Shown here piece after piece: positions 50,972 through 59,235 of a stretch of 64,000 nucleotides of DNA. The DNA comes from UBA993 sp964485855 (lineage in GTDB: Bacteria; Bacillota; Dethiobacteria; DTU022). Where the stretch lies: positions 1 through 64,000 of the forward strand of contig CAZAKI010000004.1 in assembly GCA_964485855.1 (NCBI GenBank). Direction: 5' to 3'. Position 1 is the first letter of the stretch. Every line of letters starts with the position of its first letter. The notes beneath the pieces were generated by a model. That model made no database searches. It saw only the letters and a program-made list of their open reading frames with translations, and was not told where the DNA came from. A program made the translations under genes and the position numbers.

Positions 50972-51746
50972 GTACGGAATCCTCTAAACCCTTCATTTCA
51001 TTCAAGCTGGCAAAGATGGGACCAAAAAGGCTTTCCTGTAACAAAGTTATTCTCTTCTGCCTGGCCATTTCAAGCAGGGCAATAAAGGTAATAATAATCG
51101 GCCAGAGTCCACAACCGCTAACAAACTTATCCATCGGAAGCGGTCTATTAAATTTAACCAGGATGTTTTCAATATCATTCATCTTGTCTGCGATGATAAA
51201 ATCTTCTACCGCATTAAAAAGGGGTGCGTACTGTTCAGAATTTGTAGCTTCAGCAAAGCGGTTCATAATATCACTAAGGTGGTTGGCACCTTCCCAAATT
51301 GTATAAACTGAGTCCTGCTGGGTAAAGACCATGACTTTCTGGCCGCCGGTTGAGCGAAGATAAATTTTCTGCTGCTCTTCTTCATAGCGTTGCAGTTGTT
51401 GAGCGATCTCTTTATAAAAACGATATTCCTCAAGGCGCAGAAATAGTTCTTCCGCGGAATGGATCTCAAATAGTTCATCTTCCTCATCGATTTCTTCTGT
51501 CTTGGCCGGTCTTGGCAGCAGCAGCTTTGATTTAAGGCGCAGCAAGGTTGCTGCCATAACCAAAAACTCACTGGCAATATCAAGGTTCAGCTCTTTCATC
51601 GAATGGAGATAATCTAAATACTGGTCGGTTATTTCTGCTATTGAAATTGACCAGATATCAACTTCAGCTCTCTTGATCAAGTGAAACAAAAGGTCAAATG
51701 GACCTTCAAAAACAGGAAGCTTAATCTTATATTCTACCTGCAGCAA
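50964..51746 (-). CDS. scpA: Segregation and condensation protein A
   Basis: A 260-aa kleisin subunit bridging Smc heads. The N-terminal FEGPFDLLFHLIKRAEVDIWSISIAEITDQYLDYL is the ScpA hallmark and VMAATLLRLKSKLLLPRP follows; a C-terminal winged helix ends the protein. The start is TTG with GGGAG about 10-12 nt upstream. It is the first gene of scpA-scpB-rluB, 30 nt after trpS. Confidence 0.95.
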   Translation of the reverse strand: MLQVEYKIKLPVFEGPFDLLFHLIKRAEVDIWSISIAEITDQYLDYLHSMKELNLDIASEFLVMAATLLRLKSKLLLPRPAKTEEIDEEDELFEIHSAEELFLRLEEYRFYKEIAQQLQRYEEEQQKIYLRSTGGQKVMVFTQQDSVYTIWEGANHLSDIMNRFAEATNSEQYAPLFNAVEDFIIADKMNDIENILVKFNRPLPMDKFVSGCGLWPIIITFIALLEMARQKRITLLQESLFGPIFASLNEMKGLEDSVHA

Positions 51747-51776
51747 ACTAGTCTCACTCCCGCCAAACGGATCAGG

Positions 51777-52763
51777 CTACTTTAAACCGATAGCCTCCAT
51801 AACGCACTTAAGCCTTTTTTTTGCCTGGAGATCGGCTTTTTCAGCACCGCGTTGTAATAAATCGTCTAGATCACTTGGTGTAGCGATAAGCTCTAAATAT
51901 CGATCTCTAAGCGGTTTTAAATGATCGATAACCACTTCGGCCAATTCTTCTTTTAAATCCTTGTAGCTCTTCCCTGAAAAGTGATGTTCGATATCCTGTG
52001 GTTTCTTTGCTGTTAAGAGCTGGTACATGGTCAACAGGTTATTAATACCCGGCCTGCTATCATCAAAACAGATTTCACGCAGGGAGTCTGTGGTTGCCCT
52101 TTTGATCTTATTGCGGATCTCATCAGGGCTGTCCAACAGAAATATTGAATCATCTTTTCTTTCCTCACTCTTACTCATTTTTTTCTCCGGGTTGATCAAT
52201 CCCATAACTCGTCCGCCAACAGGAGGGATCAAGGCCTCGGGCAGAATAAAGGTCTCGCCATAGCGGTGGTTAAAACGCTGGGCAATATCACGGCAGAGTT
52301 CAACATGCTGTTTTTGATCTTCACCGACCGGCACCAGGTGGGCATCATAGAGTAAAATATCCGCTGCCTGCAAAACGGGATAATCAAAAAGGCCTACGCT
52401 GACTTCGTCTTTTTGTTTTTCAGATTTTTCTTTAAACTGAGTCATCCGATGAAGCCAACCCATAGGGGTAATGCAGTTTAATAACCAGGCCAGTTCGGAA
52501 TGAGCCCGGACATGAGACTGGATAAAAATCACCGAATGCTCTTCATCCAGGCCGGAAGCAATCAGCAGACCGGCTACCTCGCGGATATTGGCTCTTAGCT
52601 CTACCGGATCCTGGGGAACGGTTATGGTATGCAGGTCAACTACACAAAAATAATTATCATAAAGATCCTGCATTGCTTTCCAGTTACGAATCGCACCTAA
52701 ATAATTGCCCAAATGAAGATGTCCCGATGCCTGGATTCCTGAAAATACTGTTTTTTTTGTCAA
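51777..52763 (-). CDS. trpS: Tryptophan-tRNA ligase
   Basis: A 328-aa class I aminoacyl-tRNA synthetase. The HIGH-type motif is GHLHLGN (14-20) and the KMSKS motif is at 195-199; GIQASG and TITVPQDP are also typical. The start is TTG, 10 nt after GGAGG. No T-box leader is visible; the gene follows the site-2 protease by 53 nt. Confidence 0.96.
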   Translation of the reverse strand: MTKKTVFSGIQASGHLHLGNYLGAIRNWKAMQDLYDNYFCVVDLHTITVPQDPVELRANIREVAGLLIASGLDEEHSVIFIQSHVRAHSELAWLLNCITPMGWLHRMTQFKEKSEKQKDEVSVGLFDYPVLQAADILLYDAHLVPVGEDQKQHVELCRDIAQRFNHRYGETFILPEALIPPVGGRVMGLINPEKKMSKSEERKDDSIFLLDSPDEIRNKIKRATTDSLREICFDDSRPGINNLLTMYQLLTAKKPQDIEHHFSGKSYKDLKEELAEVVIDHLKPLRDRYLELIATPSDLDDLLQRGAEKADLQAKKRLKCVMEAIGLK

Positions 52764-52816
52764 AACGGCTGATCCTCCTTCTACTGCGTATTAGCCATTA
52801 ACGATCTATTTTTAGG

Positions 52817-53446
52817 CTAGAGTCCGGGAATAAATCCGATGATGGTCGAAAATAGATTTACTACCAAATTGTAAAGCGGATAGATAATCAGACCCAGAAC
52901 CCTTGTAATAATCAGTCCCAGTAAAATCAGTGGGGCATACTGTTCAAGTTGACGGTATAAACCAAGGTAGGAATTAGGAAGTACAGACATCAGTATTTTT
53001 GAACCGTCAAGTGGCGGAATTGGAATCAGGTTAAAAATTGCAAGCAAAATATTCAGCTGCATCATAACAAGCATAAATTGGAATATCAGTCCTCCGGTTA
53101 AACCGGATTGATAAAATAGGGTAATAATCAATAAACTAATGAAGCCGAGGACAAAATTGACCAGCGGTCCGGCAAAGGATACCCAGCGTAAACCCCGGCG
53201 ATATTGATTAAAATTATTCGGGTTAATCGGTACCGGTTTAGCCCAGCCAAAACCGACCAGAAGGATCATTATCGTCCCGATCGGATCGAGATGGTTAAGT
53301 GGATTAAGATTCATCCTACCCTGCATTTTTGCAGTCGCATCACCAAAATAGTAGGCCATGCGGGCATGGGCAAATTCATGAACGGTAATGGCAATCAGTA
53401 ATGCAGGAATACGCAGTGCTATAACAACAGGATCTAATCCGAGCAT
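52817..53446 (-). CDS. Site-2 protease family (M50) membrane metalloprotease
   Basis: A 209-aa integral membrane peptidase. Zinc ligands are visible in HEFAH (His23, Glu24, His27) and the Asp of PIPPLDG (147); five to six hydrophobic segments match the small YwhC/SpoIVFB-like group. No PDZ or CBS domain is attached. The substrate is unknown. It has a promoter just upstream and an ATG behind GGAGG. Confidence 0.88.
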   Translation of the reverse strand: MLGLDPVVIALRIPALLIAITVHEFAHARMAYYFGDATAKMQGRMNLNPLNHLDPIGTIMILLVGFGWAKPVPINPNNFNQYRRGLRWVSFAGPLVNFVLGFISLLIITLFYQSGLTGGLIFQFMLVMMQLNILLAIFNLIPIPPLDGSKILMSVLPNSYLGLYRQLEQYAPLILLGLIITRVLGLIIYPLYNLVVNLFSTIIGFIPGL

Positions 53447-53533
53447 CCGTTGTAACCTCCTTCATCCCAATTCTTCAGCTTTGCCAAGTGAAAAATTGTT
53501 TTCCTAAAGTATTGACTCATTTTTAACCTTTTA

Positions 53534-53562
53534 ATTATAGCAAACCTCCCAACAGATTCCAA
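53534..53562 (-). promoter_or_regulatory. Candidate promoter of the site-2 protease/trpS/scpA unit
   Basis: TTGGAA (53562-53557) and TATAAT (53539-53534) on the minus strand with 17-nt spacing, 88 nt upstream of the protease start. The remaining bases of the gap (53447-53601) show nothing else. Confidence 0.55.
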
Positions 53563-53601
53563 ACCAGTCATGAGAAAAACTATTACTTCAAAATTCGATT
53601 A

Positions 53602-54354
53602 CTATTCTTCCTTCCGGATATTCAAACCAAGCAGTCGCAGCCTATGCCATATTTGATCAGCACAGGGTTCCTGATCAATTAACATCAACTCTTTTAACAA
53701 GCGTTTGCGATCAACCAGGCTGAGCAGTTGTTCTGCGATTGCTGTTTTAAGCAAGCCAGCAGTGTTTTGTTCCAAATTAAAATTACAACGCTGCTCAAAG
53801 CGTATTGCCCTGATTATCCTCAGCGGATCATCTTCAAAACTGGCCTTATGTATTATTCTGATTAACTGATGGTTAATATCTTCCAAACCGTGATGATAAT
53901 CAATAATCAGCCCGGTTTGACCGGGCATCAGGGAACAGGCCAGGGCATTGACCGTAAAGTCACGCCTGCTTAGATCATCCTTTAGATCGGAAGGTTTGAT
54001 AATGGGTTGAGTTGCCGGAGCCTTATAGCATTCTTTGCGGGCAGTAATCAAATCCAATTTAGTTTTATTCCCGAGCTGCAGAGATGCTGTAGCATATTTT
54101 TTATAGACTGTTAGCTTTCCGGAAAGTTTTTTGTGGAGCAGTTCAGCTATCGAAAGCGCATTACCAACGACAACCAAGTCGAAATCATTTTCAGGTGGAT
54201 GTTCAATTAATAAGTCCCGGATTACTCCTCCAACCAGGTATACTTCCATTCCTACGGACGCAGCAAGCGTCCCTGCCAAATCAAGTATATTCAGGCAATC
54301 TGCCGGCATTTTTTCTTTAATTAACCCGGCAATATTAGTAACTTGCCGGCCCAT
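53602..54354 (-). CDS. Short CCA-adding enzyme/poly(A) polymerase family protein
   Basis: A 250-aa class II nucleotidyltransferase. The head domain is complete: VYLVGGVIRDLL (GG 42-43), the metal-binding ENDFDLV (Asp57 and Asp59), RRDFTVNALA (130-139) and DPLRIIRAIRF (176-186). After the neck the chain ends where most relatives, about 400-480 aa, continue into body and tail domains. No second part is encoded next to it. It could be a minimal tRNA nucleotidyltransferase, an A-adding enzyme or a repair enzyme. Both tRNAs in this window encode CCA, so repair rather than synthesis of the end would be needed. Confidence 0.78.
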   Translation of the reverse strand: MGRQVTNIAGLIKEKMPADCLNILDLAGTLAASVGMEVYLVGGVIRDLLIEHPPENDFDLVVVGNALSIAELLHKKLSGKLTVYKKYATASLQLGNKTKLDLITARKECYKAPATQPIIKPSDLKDDLSRRDFTVNALACSLMPGQTGLIIDYHHGLEDINHQLIRIIHKASFEDDPLRIIRAIRFEQRCNFNLEQNTAGLLKTAIAEQLLSLVDRKRLLKELMLIDQEPCADQIWHRLRLLGLNIRKEE

Positions 54355-55568
54355 CAGGTTTTTGAAAACCAGTTGAACGGTTTACCCTCGCCCGAGCGCT
54401 CTATTTTCAACCAGGCGGCAGCAGTTGCCGCCAAGTCGGCATAACTTTTTCTTAAACCTAAGTTTGGTTCAAACTCTTTACTGGCCAAAGCTGGACTCCA
54501 GGTAATGATCGGTACAAATTCCCTGGTATGATCCGTGGTCGGGAAAGTGGGGTCGCAACCATGATCGGCCGTAATTAATAAAAGATCTTCGTTCTTTAGT
54601 TTTTTGAGGATGCTACCAAGATTAAGATCAAATTCTTCAAGTGCTCTCGCAAATCCGGCACTATCATTCCGGTGCCCGTAAACAGTATCAAAATCACCAT
54701 AGGTTGCCCACAAAAGCCCAGTGGGGCAATGATCGATCAGTAATTCAAGATCTGCATTGATTAACTGATTATTGCCACCAGGACGCTTTTCAGTAATCCC
54801 GCGATGGGTAAAGATATCTGCAACCTTACCGACAACAGCCACAGGATAACCAGCTGCTTTCGCTTGATCAAGCAGGGTTTCACCAGGGGGCTCAAGCGAA
54901 TAATCATGTCTTCCCGCTGTTCGCTGGTAAGCGCCGTCATCGCCAATAAAAGGCCTGGCTATCACCCTACCAACAGCATAACTTCCGGTTAGGATAGCGC
55001 GCGCTTTTTCGCACCACTGGTAGAGCATTTCCCTGGAAACAACCTTCTCATGGGCCGCAATCTGAAAAACTGAATCAGCAGAAGTATAAACAATCGGAAA
55101 CCCTGTTTTTAGATGTTCAGCGCCGAGTTCCTTAATAATCTCAGTGCCAGAGGCCGCAACATTACCCAGCGTTCGTCGCCCGATTGCTTTTTCAAACTGA
55201 TCGATTACTGCTGACGGGAAACCCTGTGGAAACAGGGGGAAGGGGTGCTCAAGAACCAAACCAGCTAATTCCCAATGCCCACTGGTAGTATCCTTCCCGG
55301 GTGACAAAGGTTGCATTCGACCATAGGCACTACCGTCGATTAACTTAATACGATCAGCTTCTTTCAGCTTGAGCACCGCAGCCAAACCAAGACTGAAGAG
55401 ATTTTGCAGTTTAAGCGGTTGATGTTTCTCGATGACATGTTTCAGGGTGTTAGCACCCTGATCTCCATATACATCGGCATCAGGAAGTGCGCCAACACCG
55501 GCGCCATCCAAAACAATTACAATAACTCGTTTTAAAGGAACATCAGGCTCGGGGGTGAGTTTTGTCAT
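54354..55568 (-). CDS. deoB: Phosphopentomutase
   Basis: A 404-aa alkaline-phosphatase-superfamily mutase interconverting ribose-1- and ribose-5-phosphate (and deoxy forms) in nucleoside salvage. VLDGAGVGALPDADVYGDQGANTL holds metal ligands, DTTSGHWELAG the active-site Thr, and ITADHGCDPTFPTTDHTRE the second metal site. The frame extends to 55670 inside xerD, but the ATG at 55568 has GGGAG 5 nt upstream and fits the family length. It overlaps xerD by 26 nt and the CCA-like gene by 1 nt. Confidence 0.93.
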   Translation of the reverse strand: MTKLTPEPDVPLKRVIVIVLDGAGVGALPDADVYGDQGANTLKHVIEKHQPLKLQNLFSLGLAAVLKLKEADRIKLIDGSAYGRMQPLSPGKDTTSGHWELAGLVLEHPFPLFPQGFPSAVIDQFEKAIGRRTLGNVAASGTEIIKELGAEHLKTGFPIVYTSADSVFQIAAHEKVVSREMLYQWCEKARAILTGSYAVGRVIARPFIGDDGAYQRTAGRHDYSLEPPGETLLDQAKAAGYPVAVVGKVADIFTHRGITEKRPGGNNQLINADLELLIDHCPTGLLWATYGDFDTVYGHRNDSAGFARALEEFDLNLGSILKKLKNEDLLLITADHGCDPTFPTTDHTREFVPIITWSPALASKEFEPNLGLRKSYADLAATAAAWLKIERSGEGKPFNWFSKT

Positions 55569-56430
55569 AAATCTCCCTAATTTTTCTTCTGGTAATCTGG
55601 GTATAAATCTGGGTAGTTGAAATATCGGAATGACCAAGCATTTCCTGGACCGAGCGTAAATCAGCACCATTTTCTAATAGATGAGTGGCAAAAGAATGTC
55701 TTAGGGTATGGGGTGTAATTTCACCCTGGATTTTTGATTTACGGGCATACTTTTTTAATATCTTCCAAAAACCTTGTCTGGTCATCCGATTGCCGAGCTG
55801 GTTGACGAAGAGCGCCGATTCGCCGTTGGTCTTTAAGAGACGTGGCCGTGATTTGCCGACATACTCATTAACATAGTTAATCGCCACGGAACCGATGGGG
55901 ACAATACGCTCTTTCATCCCTTTTCCCGAACAGCGTAAAAACCCGACCTGAGGATCAAAATCACTGATATTTAGAGAAACTAACTCCGAAACTCTGATTC
56001 CCGAAGCATATAAAAGCTCCAGCATTGCTTTATCTCTCAAACCATTGTGTTCTCCAGGCACAGGCTGATTTAAAAGCTGATCAATTTCAGAAGTAGTCAA
56101 GACCCTCGGTAATTTCTTTTCGATTCGCGGAGATTCCAGTTCCAGTGCCGGATTGTTTTCGATTAAACCCTCCTGCAGTAAATACGTAAAAAAAGAACGG
56201 ATTGAGGCTACACAGCGGGATATTGTCGCTGTAGCCCGGCCATTCTTCTTCAATTCCGCTAAAAAAAGAGTCAGCGCCTCCCGATCAACTTCCTCCGGTT
56301 TACTGATCTGCTGTTTCTTCATAAAAGAAATAAAAGTGTTCAAATCACGACGATATGATTCGAGAGTATTTTTTGACAGCCCTTTTTCAACGGCCAGATA
56401 ATGAGAGTAATTGTTGATCTGAGTTTGCAT
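55543..56430 (-). CDS. xerD: Tyrosine recombinase XerD-like
   Basis: About 295 aa. The N-terminal SAM-like core-binding domain (YLAVEKGLSKNTLESYRRDL) and the catalytic domain with Arg152, Lys176, His247, Arg250, His273 and Tyr282 (numbered from a GTG six codons upstream) are complete. It resolves chromosome dimers at dif. Its setting before deoB, with no att-like repeats seen, makes it a housekeeping Xer rather than an integrase. ATG 56430 fits the family; the GTG at 56448 is the alternative. Confidence 0.9.
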   Translation of the reverse strand: MQTQINNYSHYLAVEKGLSKNTLESYRRDLNTFISFMKKQQISKPEEVDREALTLFLAELKKNGRATATISRCVASIRSFFTYLLQEGLIENNPALELESPRIEKKLPRVLTTSEIDQLLNQPVPGEHNGLRDKAMLELLYASGIRVSELVSLNISDFDPQVGFLRCSGKGMKERIVPIGSVAINYVNEYVGKSRPRLLKTNGESALFVNQLGNRMTRQGFWKILKKYARKSKIQGEITPHTLRHSFATHLLENGADLRSVQEMLGHSDISTTQIYTQITRRKIREIYDKTHPRA

Positions 56431-56546
56431 AAATAATGAGGCCCTCACAGCAAATAAGTATTTATTTATTCAACGGTGGGAAAGAAAATACCTTCCTATC
56501 AATCGACTAGATTAAAATTATCTTTAAATTTATCCGCGAGCCATGT

Positions 56547-57083
56547 TTATTTACAGGTATAGTTGAGCAAAGCGATGATCGTTTTACCGTCCCTGATCTT
56601 ACCCTGTTTGATTAATTCCAGGGCTTCGGAAAGAGGATAACTAAGCAACGCTAAATTTTCATCGGGATCGCAAACAGAAAATTTTGTGTGGCTCAATTTC
56701 TCCGCTTTAAAGAGGAAAATCTGCTCATTGCAGAAACCGGGAGAGGGATAAAAATCAAGCATTTCTTTCCATATTTCGGCCTCGAAGCCGGTCTCTTCAG
56801 CCAGTTCGCGTTTAGCGCAATCAAGTGGTTTTTCTCCCGCTTCAAGTTTGCCGGCCGGTATTTCCAGCAAAAGATCACCGACGGCCTGGCGATGTTGCTG
56901 AACAAGATAAACTTCTCCCGAGTCGGACAGGGCGAGAATGGCAACAGCTCCTGGATGTTCAACAATTTCACGGTAAGCGACTAGATCATTTTTTACCTTA
57001 ACCCGATCCTGGCGAATATTAAAGATCCTACCGCGATAAATATAGTTGGATGAAAGTGTCTCTTCCTTCAGTCGGTCGTTAAT
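56547..57083 (-). CDS. nudF: ADP-ribose pyrophosphatase (NUDIX), apparently starting at ATT
   Basis: 178 aa if translated from ATT at 57083. The NUDIX box GKLEAGEKPLDCAKRELAEETGF is intact. Upstream of the first TTG (56870), the same frame continues with a full NudF N-terminus: LKEETLSSNYIYRGRIFNIRQDRV, then REIVEHPGAVAILAL and QQHRQAVGDLLLEIPAG. This stretch has no ATG, GTG or TTG before the TAG at 57087. The ATT lies 9 nt past a clean GGGAGG, exactly where a start is expected, and the length matches Bacillus NudF (about 185 aa). It hydrolyses ADP-ribose to AMP and ribose-5-phosphate. It follows the sigma-54 activator gene by 22 nt. Confidence 0.85.
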   Translation of the reverse strand: MNDRLKEETLSSNYIYRGRIFNIRQDRVKVKNDLVAYREIVEHPGAVAILALSDSGEVYLVQQHRQAVGDLLLEIPAGKLEAGEKPLDCAKRELAEETGFEAEIWKEMLDFYPSPGFCNEQIFLFKAEKLSHTKFSVCDPDENLALLSYPLSEALELIKQGKIRDGKTIIALLNYTCK

Positions 57084-57105
57084 GAGCTATAACCTCCCAA
57101 TTTAC

Positions 57106-59220
57106 TTAATTCAAGTTAAACCGTTTCATTTTTTCATAAAGCCAGGAGCGACTGATCCCTAAAAGACGGGCTGCTTCACTTCGATTGCCGCCGGCCTTCC
57201 TTAATGAACCTAAGATCGCCGCTCTTTCTTGTTCTGTGCGTGAATCACGATAGGCATGAGAAACTCTATTGTAATTTTCTACCAGCTGAGTATTGTTTTT
57301 TTCAGGCGAACTGCTCTGCCTCAAATGTGGTGGTAAATGTTCAATCCCGATTAGATGGTCAGAAGCAAAATTCAAAGCCCTCTCAATAATATTTTCCAGT
57401 TCCCGGACATTACCGGGCCAATGATATTTTTGCAAAGATAAAAGCGCCAGGGAATCAATCTCGGTGACCTGCATGTTAAATATAAGATTATATTTTCTCA
57501 GAAAAGCATAAACCAGTGGTAAAATGTCATCGATCCTCTCCCTCAGCGGAGGGATAATCAGGTGAATTACGTTTAGCCTGAAATATAGATCTTTACGAAA
57601 GGTGCCTTCTCTAACCTTTTTTTCCAGATCTTGATTGGTGGCAGCCAGGAAGCGGACATCCACTTTTTCGGTCTTAGTCCCACCAATTCTTTCAAAAGTT
57701 TGTTCTTCGAGAGCCCTGAGCAGCTTACCTTGTAGGGCAATCGGCAGATCACCAATCTCATCTAAGAATAGGGTTCCACCGTCAGCCAGATCCAGTCGGC
57801 CTCGTTTCCCTTCCCGGCGGGCGCCAGTAAAAGCGCCCTCTTCATAACCAAAAAATTCCGATTCAAGCAAGTTTTCGGGAATAGCAGCACAATTAACTCT
57901 TAGGAAGGCTTGATTACGACGCGGCCCCTCCTGGTGGATAGCCTGGGCAAGCAGTTCTTTCCCCACTCCGCTTTCTCCGCTGATTAAGACAGTAGAAAGT
58001 CCCCTTGCTGCCTGCTTCGCCTCATTAATTAAATCCAGCATCACGGAATTAACGGTTATTATATCTTTAAAAACATAGGGTTTTTCTCGGAAACGTTCTT
58101 TTTTCAGTTCTTCCTGAAAGTGGGCTAGCCGGTTATTCATCGTCTCCAGCCTGGAAGCCAACTCACGCAGTTCGTCTACCCGTCTAAAGCTAATCTTGCC
58201 AACCGCCCCGATCACCTGTCCATCTCTGACTATGGGTAGCCTTGAAACAACATATGGTTTGCCGTCTATAAACTGGATGTCATTTAATTCGGGAATGCCA
58301 GTTTTTACAACAATATGCAAGCGGCTATTTTCCAATATTTTATTGATCGGCTGGTTTATTACAATATTTTCTTCCCGTTTTATAAAATCGAGAAAAATCC
58401 GGTTAACCAGAACCACTGAAGCGCTCTCATCAACAACAACCAGTGCGTCATAACCGATATCAAGCACTGTTTCTAAAGTTTGGTTTAACCGCTTCACGGT
58501 TCCCATTTCCTCGGCGATCGTTTCCAACTCGGTAACGTCCTGGAAAAAAGCAATAGCTCCTACAATTTCACCCCCATCAATTAAAGGAGTTTTATTGACC
58601 ATCGCTGTTATTTCACCAACTTGATATTTACTGCCTATGCTGATCTGCCCACAGGTGAGTACCGGTTGCAGATCGAGTCCCGGCAAGACTGCTTCAACCA
58701 TTCTCCCCTCGACCTTGGCCGGAAGCAAATTAAACAATTGCTCTGCGGCACGGTTTATATAGGTAATCGTACCAGAATAATCAACGGACACCAGGGCATT
58801 GTGCATTGCCTTGCAGATTACCTGCAGACGGCTGTTAAGCAGTTGCTCTTCCTTAAATAAAGCGGTAATCAATTCAACCTTTGTAAAAAGGCCAACCACT
58901 CGCTCATCGCCATCAACCACCACACCAGTTCCGACGGGAATCTTTCTAACCAAATCAATAACTTCCTGATAATCAAGATCTTTTTTAATCTTGACCACGT
59001 TGTGGTTATAATAATTATTAACTGTCTCCTGAAGAGATGTTCCCTTGATTAAAGCATCGTAGAGATTCGTTTTAGTAAATATACCGGCCAGTACACCGTC
59101 TTTATTGAGTACAGGCAGACCGTCACGCTGGCTATTACGTAAAAGATTAACAGCCTTTTGCAGGCTATCCTCCGGGCGCAGTGTTGCAAAATCACGGGTC
59201 ATCATATCTTCCAGTCGCAA
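57106..59220 (-). CDS. Sigma-54-dependent activator with CBS and PAS domains
   Basis: A 704-aa enhancer-binding protein. Domains in order: two CBS repeats (1-125), two PAS domains (about 130-245 and 245-355), an AAA+ domain (about 395-620) with Walker A GESGVGKE near 415, the sigma-54 loop GAFTGA near 460 and FLDEIGD, and a Fis-type HTH (about 660-704, GGNRSEAARLLGISRSWLYEKMKRF). CBS domains would sense adenine nucleotides or SAM, the PAS domains another signal. Start is TTG, 6 nt after GGAGGG. No -24/-12 promoter was recognised in the window, so its target lies elsewhere or was missed. Confidence 0.88.
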   Translation of the reverse strand: MRLEDMMTRDFATLRPEDSLQKAVNLLRNSQRDGLPVLNKDGVLAGIFTKTNLYDALIKGTSLQETVNNYYNHNVVKIKKDLDYQEVIDLVRKIPVGTGVVVDGDERVVGLFTKVELITALFKEEQLLNSRLQVICKAMHNALVSVDYSGTITYINRAAEQLFNLLPAKVEGRMVEAVLPGLDLQPVLTCGQISIGSKYQVGEITAMVNKTPLIDGGEIVGAIAFFQDVTELETIAEEMGTVKRLNQTLETVLDIGYDALVVVDESASVVLVNRIFLDFIKREENIVINQPINKILENSRLHIVVKTGIPELNDIQFIDGKPYVVSRLPIVRDGQVIGAVGKISFRRVDELRELASRLETMNNRLAHFQEELKKERFREKPYVFKDIITVNSVMLDLINEAKQAARGLSTVLISGESGVGKELLAQAIHQEGPRRNQAFLRVNCAAIPENLLESEFFGYEEGAFTGARREGKRGRLDLADGGTLFLDEIGDLPIALQGKLLRALEEQTFERIGGTKTEKVDVRFLAATNQDLEKKVREGTFRKDLYFRLNVIHLIIPPLRERIDDILPLVYAFLRKYNLIFNMQVTEIDSLALLSLQKYHWPGNVRELENIIERALNFASDHLIGIEHLPPHLRQSSSPEKNNTQLVENYNRVSHAYRDSRTEQERAAILGSLRKAGGNRSEAARLLGISRSWLYEKMKRFNLN

Positions 59221-59235
59221 GTGAAGCCCTCCAGT

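Noticed and set aside
55543..56430. Integrase of a mobile element
   Set aside because: It has XerD length and motifs, sits beside deoB in housekeeping context, and no flanking repeats, tRNA target or phage genes were seen.
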